From contig JAOPXN010000130.1 in NCBI GenBank assembly GCA_025965155.1, positions 1-64,000 on the forward strand: a stretch of 64,000 bases of DNA. Direction: 5' to 3'. Source of the DNA: Propionibacteriaceae bacterium (GTDB lineage Bacteria; Actinomycetota; Actinomycetes; Propionibacteriales; Propionibacteriaceae). Position 1 is the stretch's first letter; each line of letters opens with the position of its first letter. Under the pieces are notes generated by a model. The model saw only the letters and a program-made list of their open reading frames with translations. It was not told the DNA's origin and made no database searches. A program made the position numbers and the translations under genes. Positions 8,586 to 16,198 of the stretch are shown here, piece by piece.

Positions 8586-9089
8586 ATGAGCACCACGACG
8601 ACCCCGGCCGCCACCGAGCAGAGCAAGGCCGGCGATGACACCAACGCCCCGGAGCCGAAGCCGTTGGACGCCCTGCACACCGCGCACGGCGACACCACGA
8701 TCGCCGACCAGGTTGTGGAGAAGATCGCTGGAATTGCAGCCCGTGAGGTTCCCGGCGTCTTCGCCATGGGTTCCGCCGTCGGGCGGGCATTCTCGAGCAT
8801 GACACAACGCATGCCGGGCCAGCAGCAGAGCGTGTCCGGCGGAGTGAGCATCGAGAAGGGTGAGCGTCAGACCGCGATCGATGTGTCGATCGTGGTGGAC
8901 TACGGCGTCTCCGTCGTCCAGGTCGCCGACAACATCCGCGACGTGGTCACCAGGAGTGTGGAGTATGGCACCGGGCTAGAGGTCGTCTCGGTCGATGTGA
9001 ACGTCACCGACGTGCACCTCCCCGAGGAGTACGAGGCAGGTGCCAGCGACACCGCCGCCCCGGCGCAGGGCTCTGCAACCCTCGTCTGA
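8586..9089 (+). CDS. Asp23/Gls24 family envelope stress protein (1)
   Basis: A 167-residue protein with a Gln/Pro-rich, hydrophilic N-terminus and an Asp23/Gls24 domain from about residue 38 (TTIADQVVEKIAGIAAREV) to GLEVVSVDVNVTDVHLP. RBS GAGGAG lies before ATG. Asp23 of Staphylococcus aureus forms a filament on the membrane held by AmaP and signals cell-wall stress; here a potential anchor is encoded four genes downstream. This is the first gene of the eight-gene operon and the best match to canonical Gls24 within it. No signal peptide or membrane helix. Confidence 0.92.
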   Translation: MSTTTTPAATEQSKAGDDTNAPEPKPLDALHTAHGDTTIADQVVEKIAGIAAREVPGVFAMGSAVGRAFSSMTQRMPGQQQSVSGGVSIEKGERQTAIDVSIVVDYGVSVVQVADNIRDVVTRSVEYGTGLEVVSVDVNVTDVHLPEEYEAGASDTAAPAQGSATLV

Positions 9090-9203
9090 GCCTACGCGGC
9101 GGCCGGCGCCTTGGGCGCTGGTGGCCAGGTCGGCACGGGCGGCCCCACGTTCGGCCTCGCGTCTCCTGATCGCCAAACATTCATCACAAAGGAACCCGAC
9201 TGT

Positions 9204-9386
9204 ATGTCCACATCCCAGTTCGCCGTGATCGTTGGGATCGCGCTCGGCGCGGTGGCCGTCTTCGCCGGTTTTGTCTCGTTCGTGACCGTCTTGCTGTTTG
9301 CGGCGGCCGGGCTGGTGGTCGGTCGGATGCTTGAGGGCAAAGTCGACCTCAAGGCGCTGGTCGGCCGGTCCACCGAACGGCGCTGA
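9204..9386 (+). CDS. DUF2273-like small membrane protein
   Basis: A 60-residue protein with two closely spaced hydrophobic helices (VIVGIALGAVAVFAGFVSF and VTVLLFAAAGLVVGRML) and a short charged tail (EGKVDLKALVGRSTERR). This pattern fits DUF2273-type proteins that accompany Gls24 genes in both Firmicutes and Actinobacteria. ATG 9204 is preceded by AAAGGA. It probably acts as a membrane component of the Asp23 assembly. The 114-base gap after the first Asp23 gene holds nothing else obvious. Confidence 0.85.
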   Translation: MSTSQFAVIVGIALGAVAVFAGFVSFVTVLLFAAAGLVVGRMLEGKVDLKALVGRSTERR

Positions 9387-9453
9387 CCCCGTGGCATCCA
9401 CCGTTGGGGCCATGCCACCCCGAGCAGCATCGCCCGGCCGGGGACGGCTGATC

Positions 9454-9786
9454 ATGGACCACAAAGTGATCGAGAAGATTGCCAGCCAGGCCGCCAGCGA
9501 GGTCGCCACCGCGGGCGGCAGCAGCGGCGGGTTTCTCGGCATCGGCTCGCACACCGACCTTTCGGCCCGCCCCAAGGTCCGCGTCGAGTTGTCGGGCGGG
9601 ACCGCCTCGGTCGACCTCGCGATTACCGTCGCCTATCCGACTCCGATCCGCAAGGTCACCGAGCAGGTCCGCCAGCATCTGATCGACCGGGTCGGTGAGT
9701 TGACCGGGGTCGAGGTGACCCGGGTCGATATCACCGTTTCTGCTTTCCACCGCGAGGCCAATCCGGGCACGGAGGCTCTTCGGTGA
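9454..9786 (+). CDS. Asp23/Gls24 family protein (2), short form
   Basis: A compact Asp23/Gls24 protein of about 110 residues (MDHKVIEKIASQAASEVA ... GVEVTRVDITVSAF). It lacks the long N-terminal tail of the first paralogue. The start at ATG 9454 puts the domain at the extreme N-terminus as usual; ATG 9411 and GTG 9391 are alternatives. A Ser/Gly-rich insertion (GGSSGGFLGIGSHTD) replaces the loop between the two halves of the domain. Its stop overlaps the GTG of the next gene (GTGA), so translation is coupled. Confidence 0.88.
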   Translation: MDHKVIEKIASQAASEVATAGGSSGGFLGIGSHTDLSARPKVRVELSGGTASVDLAITVAYPTPIRKVTEQVRQHLIDRVGELTGVEVTRVDITVSAFHREANPGTEALR

Positions 9787-10358
9787 GCCGCACCGACGGG
9801 CGTTCGAACAAGCTGCGCCGCCGCCCCACCCGGACCACGCCCGCCAGCATCGTGGGCGTGGTTGTGCTGGCGGTTGGCATCGGCCTGGTCTGGATCATGG
9901 TGTTGCGGCTGCTCAACGGCAGATGGCCGAGGTTCTTGGGTGACGTCCACGAATGGTTAGCCACGCTGACGTGGGGGTCCACCAGTACGCTCGCGATCAG
10001 CCTCGCAGCCATCGCGGTCGGGCTCATCTTGCTGTTCTGCGCCTGGAAGCCCGGGCAACCGAACGCCATTGTCCTGCGCGTCGACGGCAGCGGTGACGCG
10101 GCCGGGTCGACCGAGTTCGTGATGACGCGCCGCTCGGTCGCCCGACTGGCAGCGGGCCACGCCGATTTGGTCGACGGCGTAGATTCGGTCTCGGCCACCG
10201 TCAGATCGCGCAGGATCACCCTGTCCGTCAAGTCCCAGTCGGAACAGCGCGGCCAGCTCGCCGCTACGGTCACCGACGGGGTCCGTCAAGCCCTCCAGGG
10301 TGTTGGGCTGCAACCGATGCCGAAGATCACCACTACCGTCCACACCCAGCGGCTGTGA
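9783..10358 (+). CDS. DUF6286 membrane protein
   Basis: A 191-residue protein with a basic N-terminus and two transmembrane helices (ASIVGVVVLAVGIGLVWIMV and about residues 70-90, LAISLAAIAVGLILLFCAW). A cytosolic or exported C-terminal domain follows with alpha-beta character (FVMTRRSVARLAAGHADLVDG), resembling a degenerate Asp23 fold. The family is found almost only in Gls24 operons of actinobacteria. Start GTG 9783 overlaps the preceding stop. It is probably a structural membrane partner of the Asp23 proteins. No enzyme motif is visible. Confidence 0.85.
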   Translation: MSRTDGRSNKLRRRPTRTTPASIVGVVVLAVGIGLVWIMVLRLLNGRWPRFLGDVHEWLATLTWGSTSTLAISLAAIAVGLILLFCAWKPGQPNAIVLRVDGSGDAAGSTEFVMTRRSVARLAAGHADLVDGVDSVSATVRSRRITLSVKSQSEQRGQLAATVTDGVRQALQGVGLQPMPKITTTVHTQRL

Positions 10359-10398
10359 CCACCCGCGAGTTGGCTTTCTTCACGAAAGCAGGCACGAC

Positions 10399-11016
10399 AT
10401 GAGACAACGCTCGGGGCTCCTGAACCGGGCATGGCTGGCTGTCATCGGCCTCCTCCTGCTGCTGGGGGGGATCGTGGCGGCGCTGATCGCGCTGGGGCTC
10501 TTAGCCCGCATCGCCACCACCATCGGTATCCGTCTCGGCGTGCCGGCGACGTCGAGCAAGGTTCTAGGGTCCGGCGTCGACGCATTCTTCGACCGGCCGG
10601 TGGTCGTGGTGGCGGTCGGTCTTCTCGGGGTGATCCTAGGCGTTATCGGCCTGGCGTGGCTCCTGGCCCAGATCCCGCGGACCAATGCGGCCAAGCCGTT
10701 CCGGCTTCAAGACGACGCCGCTCGCGGTCTCACCATCTGCCGCGCAGACGTGCTGACCGACGCCGTCGAGGCCGACGCCGAGCGCCTGCTGGGTGTCGCC
10801 GACGCGTCTGCGGTCCTGCGGGGCACCGCCCTCCAGCCCGAACTGGCCCTGAAGGTCACCGTGAGCGACCGCGCCGACATCCAGCGGCTGCTGCACTCCC
10901 TGCAGGCCGAGACCGTGGCCCGCTTGGTCACCGTCATGGACACACCACTGAAGCACCTGGCCGTCCAGGTTGATGTCACCACTAGCCGGCATACCGCCGA
11001 CCAGATCACCGTCTAA
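10399..11016 (+). CDS. AmaP-like alkaline shock membrane anchor
   Basis: A 205-residue protein with two N-terminal membrane helices (WLAVIGLLLLLGGIVAALIA and residues 74-95, VVVVAVGLLGVILGVIGLAW) and a soluble C-terminal domain. The latter contains ADVLTDAVEADAERLLGVAD and ends LAVQVDVTTSRH, the same pattern as Asp23/AmaP-type domains. In Firmicutes AmaP anchors Asp23 at the membrane, so an equivalent role is likely here. Gene spacing of 40 bases after the DUF6286 gene keeps it within the operon. Confidence 0.85.
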   Translation: MRQRSGLLNRAWLAVIGLLLLLGGIVAALIALGLLARIATTIGIRLGVPATSSKVLGSGVDAFFDRPVVVVAVGLLGVILGVIGLAWLLAQIPRTNAAKPFRLQDDAARGLTICRADVLTDAVEADAERLLGVADASAVLRGTALQPELALKVTVSDRADIQRLLHSLQAETVARLVTVMDTPLKHLAVQVDVTTSRHTADQITV

Positions 11017-11120
11017 ATGACTTGAGGAAGCTCAGCAGCCCGTCCTGCAGAAGCGAGATGCCACAGCTCGACGCGACGATGCAAGGACACGAGGGCTTGT
11101 TCAGAGAGGGGGTTCAGTCT

Positions 11121-11819
11121 GTGAACTGTGCGATCGGTACCGGCCCCGACCAGGGATACCACCGCGAGCACCATTCGTCGGCTCCGGCGGCACCGGCTGA
11201 CTTTGCGGTGCCGTCCTCACCTGTCGCCGGGACAACCTCACCGCCTCGGGTGTTCAGTGAAGCGACCACGGTGGCCCGGGCCCAAGATGGTGACACCGAC
11301 GCCTTCGAGCAGCTGGTCCGCTCCTACGAAGCAGACTTGTTCCGGCTCGGCTTCCGGATGCTGGCCGATCGAGGCGAGGCACAAGACGCCGTGCAGGACA
11401 CGTTCGTTCTGGCCTGGCGTCGGCTGCCGAGCGTGCTCGATCCGGAGGCCTTCCGCGCCTGGATCTACCAACTGATGACTCGCCGCTGCCTCAATATCCT
11501 CCGGGTGCGCGTCCGGCGACATACCGGCGTCACCAATGGTCCCGACTTCGAGCTCGAAGCCCGGGCTGGCCGGCCCCTGCCTGGTGACAGCACAACGGAC
11601 CCAGAGGCGGCCGCCCAAACTAACGCCATGCAAGACTGCCTGACCGCGGTGCTGGCCACGCTGCCTCCGGACCAGCGAGCCTGCTGGGTGCTGCACGAGA
11701 TGCACGCACTGACCTACCCAGCGATCGCCTATGCCATCGGGGTCCCGGTCAGCACCGTCCGGGGTCGGATCGCCCGCGCACGACTCCAGCTTGCGAAAGG
11801 AATGACGGCATGGCGCTAA
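11121..11819 (+). CDS. ECF-type RNA polymerase sigma factor
   Basis: A sigma-70 family factor with only regions 2 and 4. Region 2 reads DAFEQLVRSYEADLFRLGF ... AQDAVQDTFVLAWRRL. Region 4 reads LPPDQRACWVLHEMHALTYP followed by an HTH (AIAYAIGVPVSTVRGRIARAR). GTG 11121 with AGAGGGGG upstream is my preferred start (232 residues); the frame is open to 11022. It lies within the Asp23 operon, and the stop overlaps the start of the next gene by 10 bases. That next gene carries an anti-sigma zinc motif, so the pair probably forms a sigma/anti-sigma switch controlling the operon. Confidence 0.93.
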   Translation: MNCAIGTGPDQGYHREHHSSAPAAPADFAVPSSPVAGTTSPPRVFSEATTVARAQDGDTDAFEQLVRSYEADLFRLGFRMLADRGEAQDAVQDTFVLAWRRLPSVLDPEAFRAWIYQLMTRRCLNILRVRVRRHTGVTNGPDFELEARAGRPLPGDSTTDPEAAAQTNAMQDCLTAVLATLPPDQRACWVLHEMHALTYPAIAYAIGVPVSTVRGRIARARLQLAKGMTAWR

Positions 11820-12466
11820 CCGGCACCACCTCGACCCCTCCCAGCCAGACCGACCCGAACTGGCTCGGCTGTGGACGCAGCATCGACGAGGTATGGGCCC
11901 GCGTCGATCTGCCACCCGACCCTCACGAACAGACCTGCCCCGACTGCCAGGCTGCCCGGCATGACCTGGGCGATCTGGCCACGGCCACGCGCGGCGTCGT
12001 CGCCGCCGACAAAGCTGATCCCGCACTGAGGCTCAACTCGGGGGCGATCACCGGCATCCTGGAGATCGCCCGCGCCGAAGTCCGCCGCGGCCGCCGAATC
12101 CCGATGGAGCAGCCCCGACCCGGCGCGGCCGGGGACGAGTTGACGGTCAGCGAGCAAACCCTCGCCAACCTCATCCGACGCACCAGCGACGAGATCGACG
12201 GCGTCGAAGCTCGCCGCTCCGCAGTCGCGCTCAGCAGGCACGACCTGCTGAATGAAGGTGCGCCAGGACCGGAGACGCGCCAGCCTGAGACGCTTGCGGC
12301 GCCCGCCGAGATCACCGTCGATCTGCGAATCAGCGTTGCCCCGAACGCGGCCATCCCTGCCCTCGCCCACCTGCTGCGGGAGCGGCTGCGTACAGCCATC
12401 GATCTTGAGGTTGGAATAACCGCAACTGTGATCAACATCACCGTCGAGGACATCAACCATGTCTGA
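11810..12466 (+). CDS. Anti-sigma-like zinc motif fused to Asp23 domain
   Basis: A 218-residue soluble protein. Residues 39-46 read HEQTCPDC, exactly the HxxxCxxC signature of zinc-associated anti-sigma factors, with a further Cys at 21. After a central region (about 75-150) the C-terminal ~65 residues (ITVDLRISVAPNAAIPALAHL ... TATVINITVEDI) resemble an Asp23/Gls24 half. The start overlaps the sigma gene by 10 bases and its end overlaps the next gene by 8, so all three are translationally coupled. It plausibly binds the ECF factor and senses Asp23 assembly. The fusion is inferred by eye. Confidence 0.8.
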   Translation: MALTGTTSTPPSQTDPNWLGCGRSIDEVWARVDLPPDPHEQTCPDCQAARHDLGDLATATRGVVAADKADPALRLNSGAITGILEIARAEVRRGRRIPMEQPRPGAAGDELTVSEQTLANLIRRTSDEIDGVEARRSAVALSRHDLLNEGAPGPETRQPETLAAPAEITVDLRISVAPNAAIPALAHLLRERLRTAIDLEVGITATVINITVEDINHV

Positions 12467-12926
12467 GCTCGAACCCTCGACGGTCGACGTCAGCACACCC
12501 GTCTCGCGGGCCACGCGGCAGCATGACCACCAGTACCCAGCCATCGACGCGGCCCTGCTGGACAGCCTGGCAGCTGCCGTGCTCGCCACCCACGGGGTGC
12601 TCCGGCTCGAACCCACCCTGCAAGGATCTTTGCCCAGGTTGATGACCGCCACCAAACAACGACCGCCCCGCCCCGGCCAGCCGTCCGCCACGGTCGCCGG
12701 CTCCGAAAGGATCACGGTCACCCACCGCCCTGGGCCGACTGGCCGGGCCGAAACCCAGGTCAGCGTCGACATCGCCACCTCAACCCTCGCCTCGGCACGG
12801 CAGATCGCCAGCACCGTCCGCGAGGCGATCGTCGACTGCCTGCAACTCACCCGACACCAGCCTGGCCTGATCCACGTCAACGTGCTGAGCATCGAGCCCG
12901 GCCCCGCCCAACCGAGCAGCAGGTGA
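12459..12926 (+). CDS. Asp23-like protein, last gene of operon
   Basis: A 155-residue protein opening with a Ser/Thr-rich tail, then a domain with LLDSLAAAVLATHGVLRLEP, a basic Pro-rich loop (RPPRPGQPSAT) and a segment ITVTHRPGP ... ETQVSVDIATSTLASARQIA ending LIHVNVLSIEPG. The order of strands and helices follows the Asp23/Gls24 domain, but the similarity is weak. Homologues lie at the same position in other actinobacterial Gls24 operons. No membrane segment is present, so it may join the Asp23 filament or modulate the anti-sigma protein. Confidence 0.75.
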   Translation: MSELEPSTVDVSTPVSRATRQHDHQYPAIDAALLDSLAAAVLATHGVLRLEPTLQGSLPRLMTATKQRPPRPGQPSATVAGSERITVTHRPGPTGRAETQVSVDIATSTLASARQIASTVREAIVDCLQLTRHQPGLIHVNVLSIEPGPAQPSSR

Positions 12927-13129
12927 GGCCGCGGAACCAACGTGCGGGACAAACGCGAGCTGGCGATGGAATGTGGCGTGTCGCGCTCGGTAGCCCTCCG
13001 GGTGACGGAACGGACGTAGTCATTGGGCCGGGTAACCATGCAGCCGCTTCGGCGTGCCGAACCGTTAGTCCACCGAGCCCCCGTCAGGGGCCGATCCACC
13101 GGTCGCCGTTTTCACCCAGTCGGTTGCGG

Positions 13130-13900
13130 TGAGCGCGACCATAATGGCGTCCAAGCTAGGCTGCGGTCTCTCTGCCAGAGTGGACGCGTCCCGGTCCAGG
13201 TACAAGCCGATTGCTTCGGGTCGGCCGTCGCGGAGTGCAAGGGTCGCGGCGCCTCGGCGGCGTCAGTGAACCGGTGCAGCTCACTCAGCCGGACCGCGCC
13301 ATGGCTAGCCTGGATGTCACGAAGCACACCACCGGCGCGGATCGCGGCGAGCTGTTGATCATCACCGACCAGCCGGACACCGCCGCCACGCTGCACAATG
13401 AGCTGGACGGCGGGGCCCAGGGTGAGGGTGTCGGCCATGCCGGCTTCGTCAATAATCGCCATCGTGGACCGGGCGATGCGGTTCGCCCAGTCGGGCAGGT
13501 CAGTGTGGTGGATGGATCACGTACGCCTGGCCAGCGTTTCGGCTAGTGCACCGGTCACGTCGCGGAGTTGCGCCGCGGCGGCGGCGGATGGGGCGAGCCT
13601 GAGAATCTAGCCGCCGCTGTTGGTCCACGCCCGAACCAGGGTGTCCATGGCGGCGGTTTTCCCGGCTCCAGCCGACGCGATCGCTGGCTGCAGCCGCGCC
13701 CCGGAGCTGCAGATGGAACGAACCAAAGCCGCCTGCCCGGCATCGAAAGCATTGCCGTTGGCGGCATATGCCAGCAGCGCCAGCTCGACCGTTCCCAACG
13801 TCTAGGATCCGCCCGTCGCTGCGACCCGCCGTGGTGACGAGTCGTTGTTCGGTAGCCAGGATGCGGGCGGAGGACCACGCTAAAGCTCAGACGGTCCAGA
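13130..13900 (-). pseudogene. Decayed MobF/TrwC-type conjugative relaxase-helicase
   Basis: Reading the minus strand from 13900, fragments of the TraA/TrwC helicase domain appear in order but in different frames. They are: SSARILATEQRLVTTAGR; AGQAALVRSICSSGARLQPA; a Walker A (ASAGAGKTAAM); APSAAAAAQLRDVTGALAET; an in-frame TGA; then DLPDWANRI and a Walker B-like IIDEAGMADT; VRLVGDDQQLAAIRAGGVL; ELHRFTDAAEA; and after another frameshift TLALRDGRPEAIGLYLDRD. At least three frameshifts and two stops are visible, and the relaxase domain is missing. It is a dead remnant of a conjugative element inside the tRNA-Ser island. Confidence 0.88.
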
Positions 13901-14111
13901 GACGGGCGCCCGCTCAGCTGTGGGAGACGCGATGGCCGACTCCACGACGCGCGGCACACCGCCTCGACGGTGCTCTTGCTCCCGGGAGTGCACGAGCGCA
14001 CGATGACGAGCGTTTTGGGATGGTCAACGACGATGGTAAGCCGCTACGCACACGTCGCTGCTCCGATTCATGGCGACGTGGCGAGTCGGCTCGACGACCA
14101 AAGAACTCGAA

Positions 14112-14144
14112 CGCCGGCGCCGCCCCGAGGGCTGCGCCGGCGTC
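14112..14144 (-). terminator. Stem-loop after tRNA-Ser
   Basis: A 10-bp GC-rich stem (ACGCCGGCGC with GCGCCGGCGT) and a 13-nt loop, about 15 bases downstream of the tRNA 3' end on the minus strand. Its position suggests termination of the tRNA transcript. Confidence 0.6.
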
Positions 14145-14158
14145 GTGCCTAGTCAAGC

Positions 14159-14246
14159 TGGCGGTGGCGGAGAGATTTGAACTCTCGGAGGTTTTACCCT
14201 CACGCGCTTTCGAGGCGCGCTCTTTAGGCCGCTCAGACACGCCACC
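14159..14246 (-). tRNA. tRNA-Ser (anticodon CGA)
   Basis: On the minus strand the acceptor stem GGTGGCG pairs with CGCCACC, followed by a discriminator G and an encoded CCA. The anticodon arm is CGCGC-CTCGAAA-GCGCG with anticodon CGA, reading UCG. The T arm is GAGAG-TTCAAAT-CTCTC, and a long variable arm is present as in class II tRNAs. The length is 88 nt including CCA. It is also the likely integration site of the neighbouring island (see the repeat at 8199-8254). Confidence 0.95.
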
Positions 14247-14320
14247 GCGGGGAAGATTACCTGACTCCACGCGTGCGGTGCCAATCGAGCGCCGGAACCA
14301 CCGGCACCCAGCTCCCCGGC

Positions 14321-14782
14321 TCATCCGTCGCGATGGCTCCGGAAGAAGTCCACCAGCAGTTGACCACAGTCGTCGGCCAAGATGCCGCTCATAACCTCGA
14401 CCCGGTGGTTCAGGCGCGAGTCCCGGACCACATCCCAGAGGGAGGCGATCGCACCAGCTTTCGGGTCGAACGCACCGAAGACGACCCGCTCGACCCGGGC
14501 CAGCACCAAGGCACCGGCGCACATGGTGCACGGCTCCAGGGTCACGACCAGAGTGTGCCCATCCAGTCGCCAGACGCCGGCGGCTTCGGCGGCCCGCCGC
14601 AGCACCAGGATCTCGGCGTGCGCAGTGGGGTCCTGGGCGTACTCACGTTCGTTCCCTGCGGCAGCGACCGGCTGCCCGGCCGGATCCAGCAGGACCGCCC
14701 CGACCGGGACATCGGACCGCTGCTCGGCCAGCCGGGCGTGCTCGATGGCAGTCCGCATCGCGGCGTCCCACTGGCTGGCCAA
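14321..14782 (-). CDS. tadA: tRNA adenosine(34) deaminase TadA
   Basis: A 153-residue zinc-dependent deaminase that converts A34 of tRNA-Arg(ACG) to inosine in the cytoplasm. The catalytic motif TAHAEILVL (His55, Glu57) and the zinc cysteines in LEPCTMCAG (Cys85, Cys88) are intact. DAAMRTAIEHARLA at the N-terminus and DPKAGAIASLWDVV near the C-terminus are typical of bacterial TadA. The gene lies two bases after its conserved partner gene on the same strand, so the two form an operon. Confidence 0.96.
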   Translation of the reverse strand: MASQWDAAMRTAIEHARLAEQRSDVPVGAVLLDPAGQPVAAAGNEREYAQDPTAHAEILVLRRAAEAAGVWRLDGHTLVVTLEPCTMCAGALVLARVERVVFGAFDPKAGAIASLWDVVRDSRLNHRVEVMSGILADDCGQLLVDFFRSHRDG

Positions 14783-14784
14783 GA

Positions 14785-15426
14785 TCAGGAGTTGAAGGCT
14801 GCTTCGGCGACCTTACGGAACTGGGGGCCGATGTTGATCTTGTCCGCAATGTCCATCAGCATCTGGTCGCTGCCGAGGTCAAGGTCGTCGATGATGCCTG
14901 CCAGGTCGAACTCGCTCACCCCAAGATCGGCGAGCAGCCCCAGGTCGCCCATCGGCTCGTCCTCGTCCTCAGCGTCGGGGATGTCCGCGCCCAGGAAGTC
15001 CGCTACGTCGCGGGCGATCGGCCAGTCGGCCGCAGCCGCGGCATCAGACAGCAGCACCTGAACATGCTGACCACGAACCCGGACGATGACGAAAACTTCC
15101 TCCACCAAGCTGACGAAACCGATCGCACCGGCGTCTCCCGGTAGCCGACGCAGCTGGCCAACCAGCTCCTCAAGATCGTTGGCCAGCTCGCCACTCAGGC
15201 CCTGGACCTGCGGCTGGCCGTCCTCGCGGTAGGCCGCGATGACGAAGTCGATCTCGTCGTCGGCGGCGTCTTCAAGATCATCATCATCGTCGTCGAGGTC
15301 GTCATCGTCGTCGTCCTCGTCGGAGTCCTCGGCGCTGTCGGCGAGTGCACGCTGGGCGGCCTTGTCCTCGTCGGAGCCGTCCAGATCGAAGGATACGTAT
15401 TCGTCGTCATCGAACTCCGTCATCAT
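14785..15426 (-). CDS. tRNA adenosine deaminase-associated protein
   Basis: A 213-residue acidic protein encoded just before tadA, as in many actinobacteria. Residues about 30-60 are an extreme Asp/Glu run, almost pure Asp in two blocks of six. A folded domain then follows ([18 protein letters not shown] ... [21 protein letters not shown]). Function is unproven; gene order suggests it assists TadA. GGAGGACGA before ATG supports the start. The GAC/GAT run is a low-complexity tract and could be unstable in length. Confidence 0.9.
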   Translation of the reverse strand: MMTEFDDDEYVSFDLDGSDEDKAAQRALADSAEDSDEDDDDDDLDDDDDDLEDAADDEIDFVIAAYREDGQPQVQGLSGELANDLEELVGQLRRLPGDAGAIGFVSLVEEVFVIVRVRGQHVQVLLSDAAAAADWPIARDVADFLGADIPDAEDEDEPMGDLGLLADLGVSEFDLAGIIDDLDLGSDQMLMDIADKINIGPQFRKVAEAAFNS

Positions 15427-15543
15427 TCGTCCTCCGCCCTCCTGGTTGCGCCCGAGCTTCGCGCGGCCCCGTACATCGTGTCAGAGATTGGCGTCAGACA
15501 CGACTTGGTATCCAGTCTGCGCCGAAGTCGCTACGGTTCAACA

Positions 15544-16185
15544 GTGGAACTCTGCATCGTGGAACACCCTCTAGTCGCCCACAAGCTCACGACACTGCGG
15601 GACGAGCGGACCGACTCGCCGACGTTCCGTCGGCTGACGGAGGAACTGGTCACCCTGCTGGCGTACGAGGCGACCCGTGAGGTGCGGGTGGTGGATCACA
15701 CGGTCCGGACCCCGGTCGCAGACGCACATGGGGTCAAGCTGGCGGCGCCCCGGCCGCTGGTGGTACCCATCCTGCGGGCCGGCCTCGGCATGTTGGAGGG
15801 GATGACCCGGCTGGTGCCGACCGCCGAGGTGGGCTTCCTCGGGATGGTCCGCAACGAAGAGACCCTGGAGGCATCCTCGTACGCGGAACGGCTGCCGGAC
15901 GACCTGTCCGGGCGCCAATGCTACGTCCTGGACCCGATGCTGGCCACCGGTGGCACGCTGGCCGCGGCGGTGAAGTTCTTGGTCAACCGCGGCGCCGACC
16001 ACATCACCTGTATCTGCCTACTGGCGGCGCCGGAGGGTATCGACCGGCTCACCCACCTGCTGGAAGACCTGCATGTGCCCTGCACGCTCGTGACCGCGGC
16101 CGTCGACGAGCGGCTGAACGAGCTGGGATACATCGTTCCCGGCCTGGGCGACGCGGGCGACCGGCTGTACGGATTAGCCGGCTAG
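15544..16185 (+). CDS. upp: Uracil phosphoribosyltransferase
   Basis: A 213-residue pyrimidine salvage enzyme making UMP from uracil and PRPP. The type I PRPP-binding loop is [19 protein letters not shown]. The uracil-binding C-terminus reads [15 protein letters not shown], and the N-terminal [11 protein letters not shown] motif is also present. GTG 15544 gives the standard length starting [11 protein letters not shown]; the frame is open further upstream without homology. It is divergent from the tadA operon and converges with menB, with a gap of 13 bases. Confidence 0.96.
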   Translation: MELCIVEHPLVAHKLTTLRDERTDSPTFRRLTEELVTLLAYEATREVRVVDHTVRTPVADAHGVKLAAPRPLVVPILRAGLGMLEGMTRLVPTAEVGFLGMVRNEETLEASSYAERLPDDLSGRQCYVLDPMLATGGTLAAAVKFLVNRGADHITCICLLAAPEGIDRLTHLLEDLHVPCTLVTAAVDERLNELGYIVPGLGDAGDRLYGLAG

Positions 16186-16198
16186 CCGCATCTTGGGA

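Noticed and set aside
13914-14531. Frame containing SKAREGKTSESSNLSAT
   Set aside because: This is the translated tRNA-Ser gene, not a protein.
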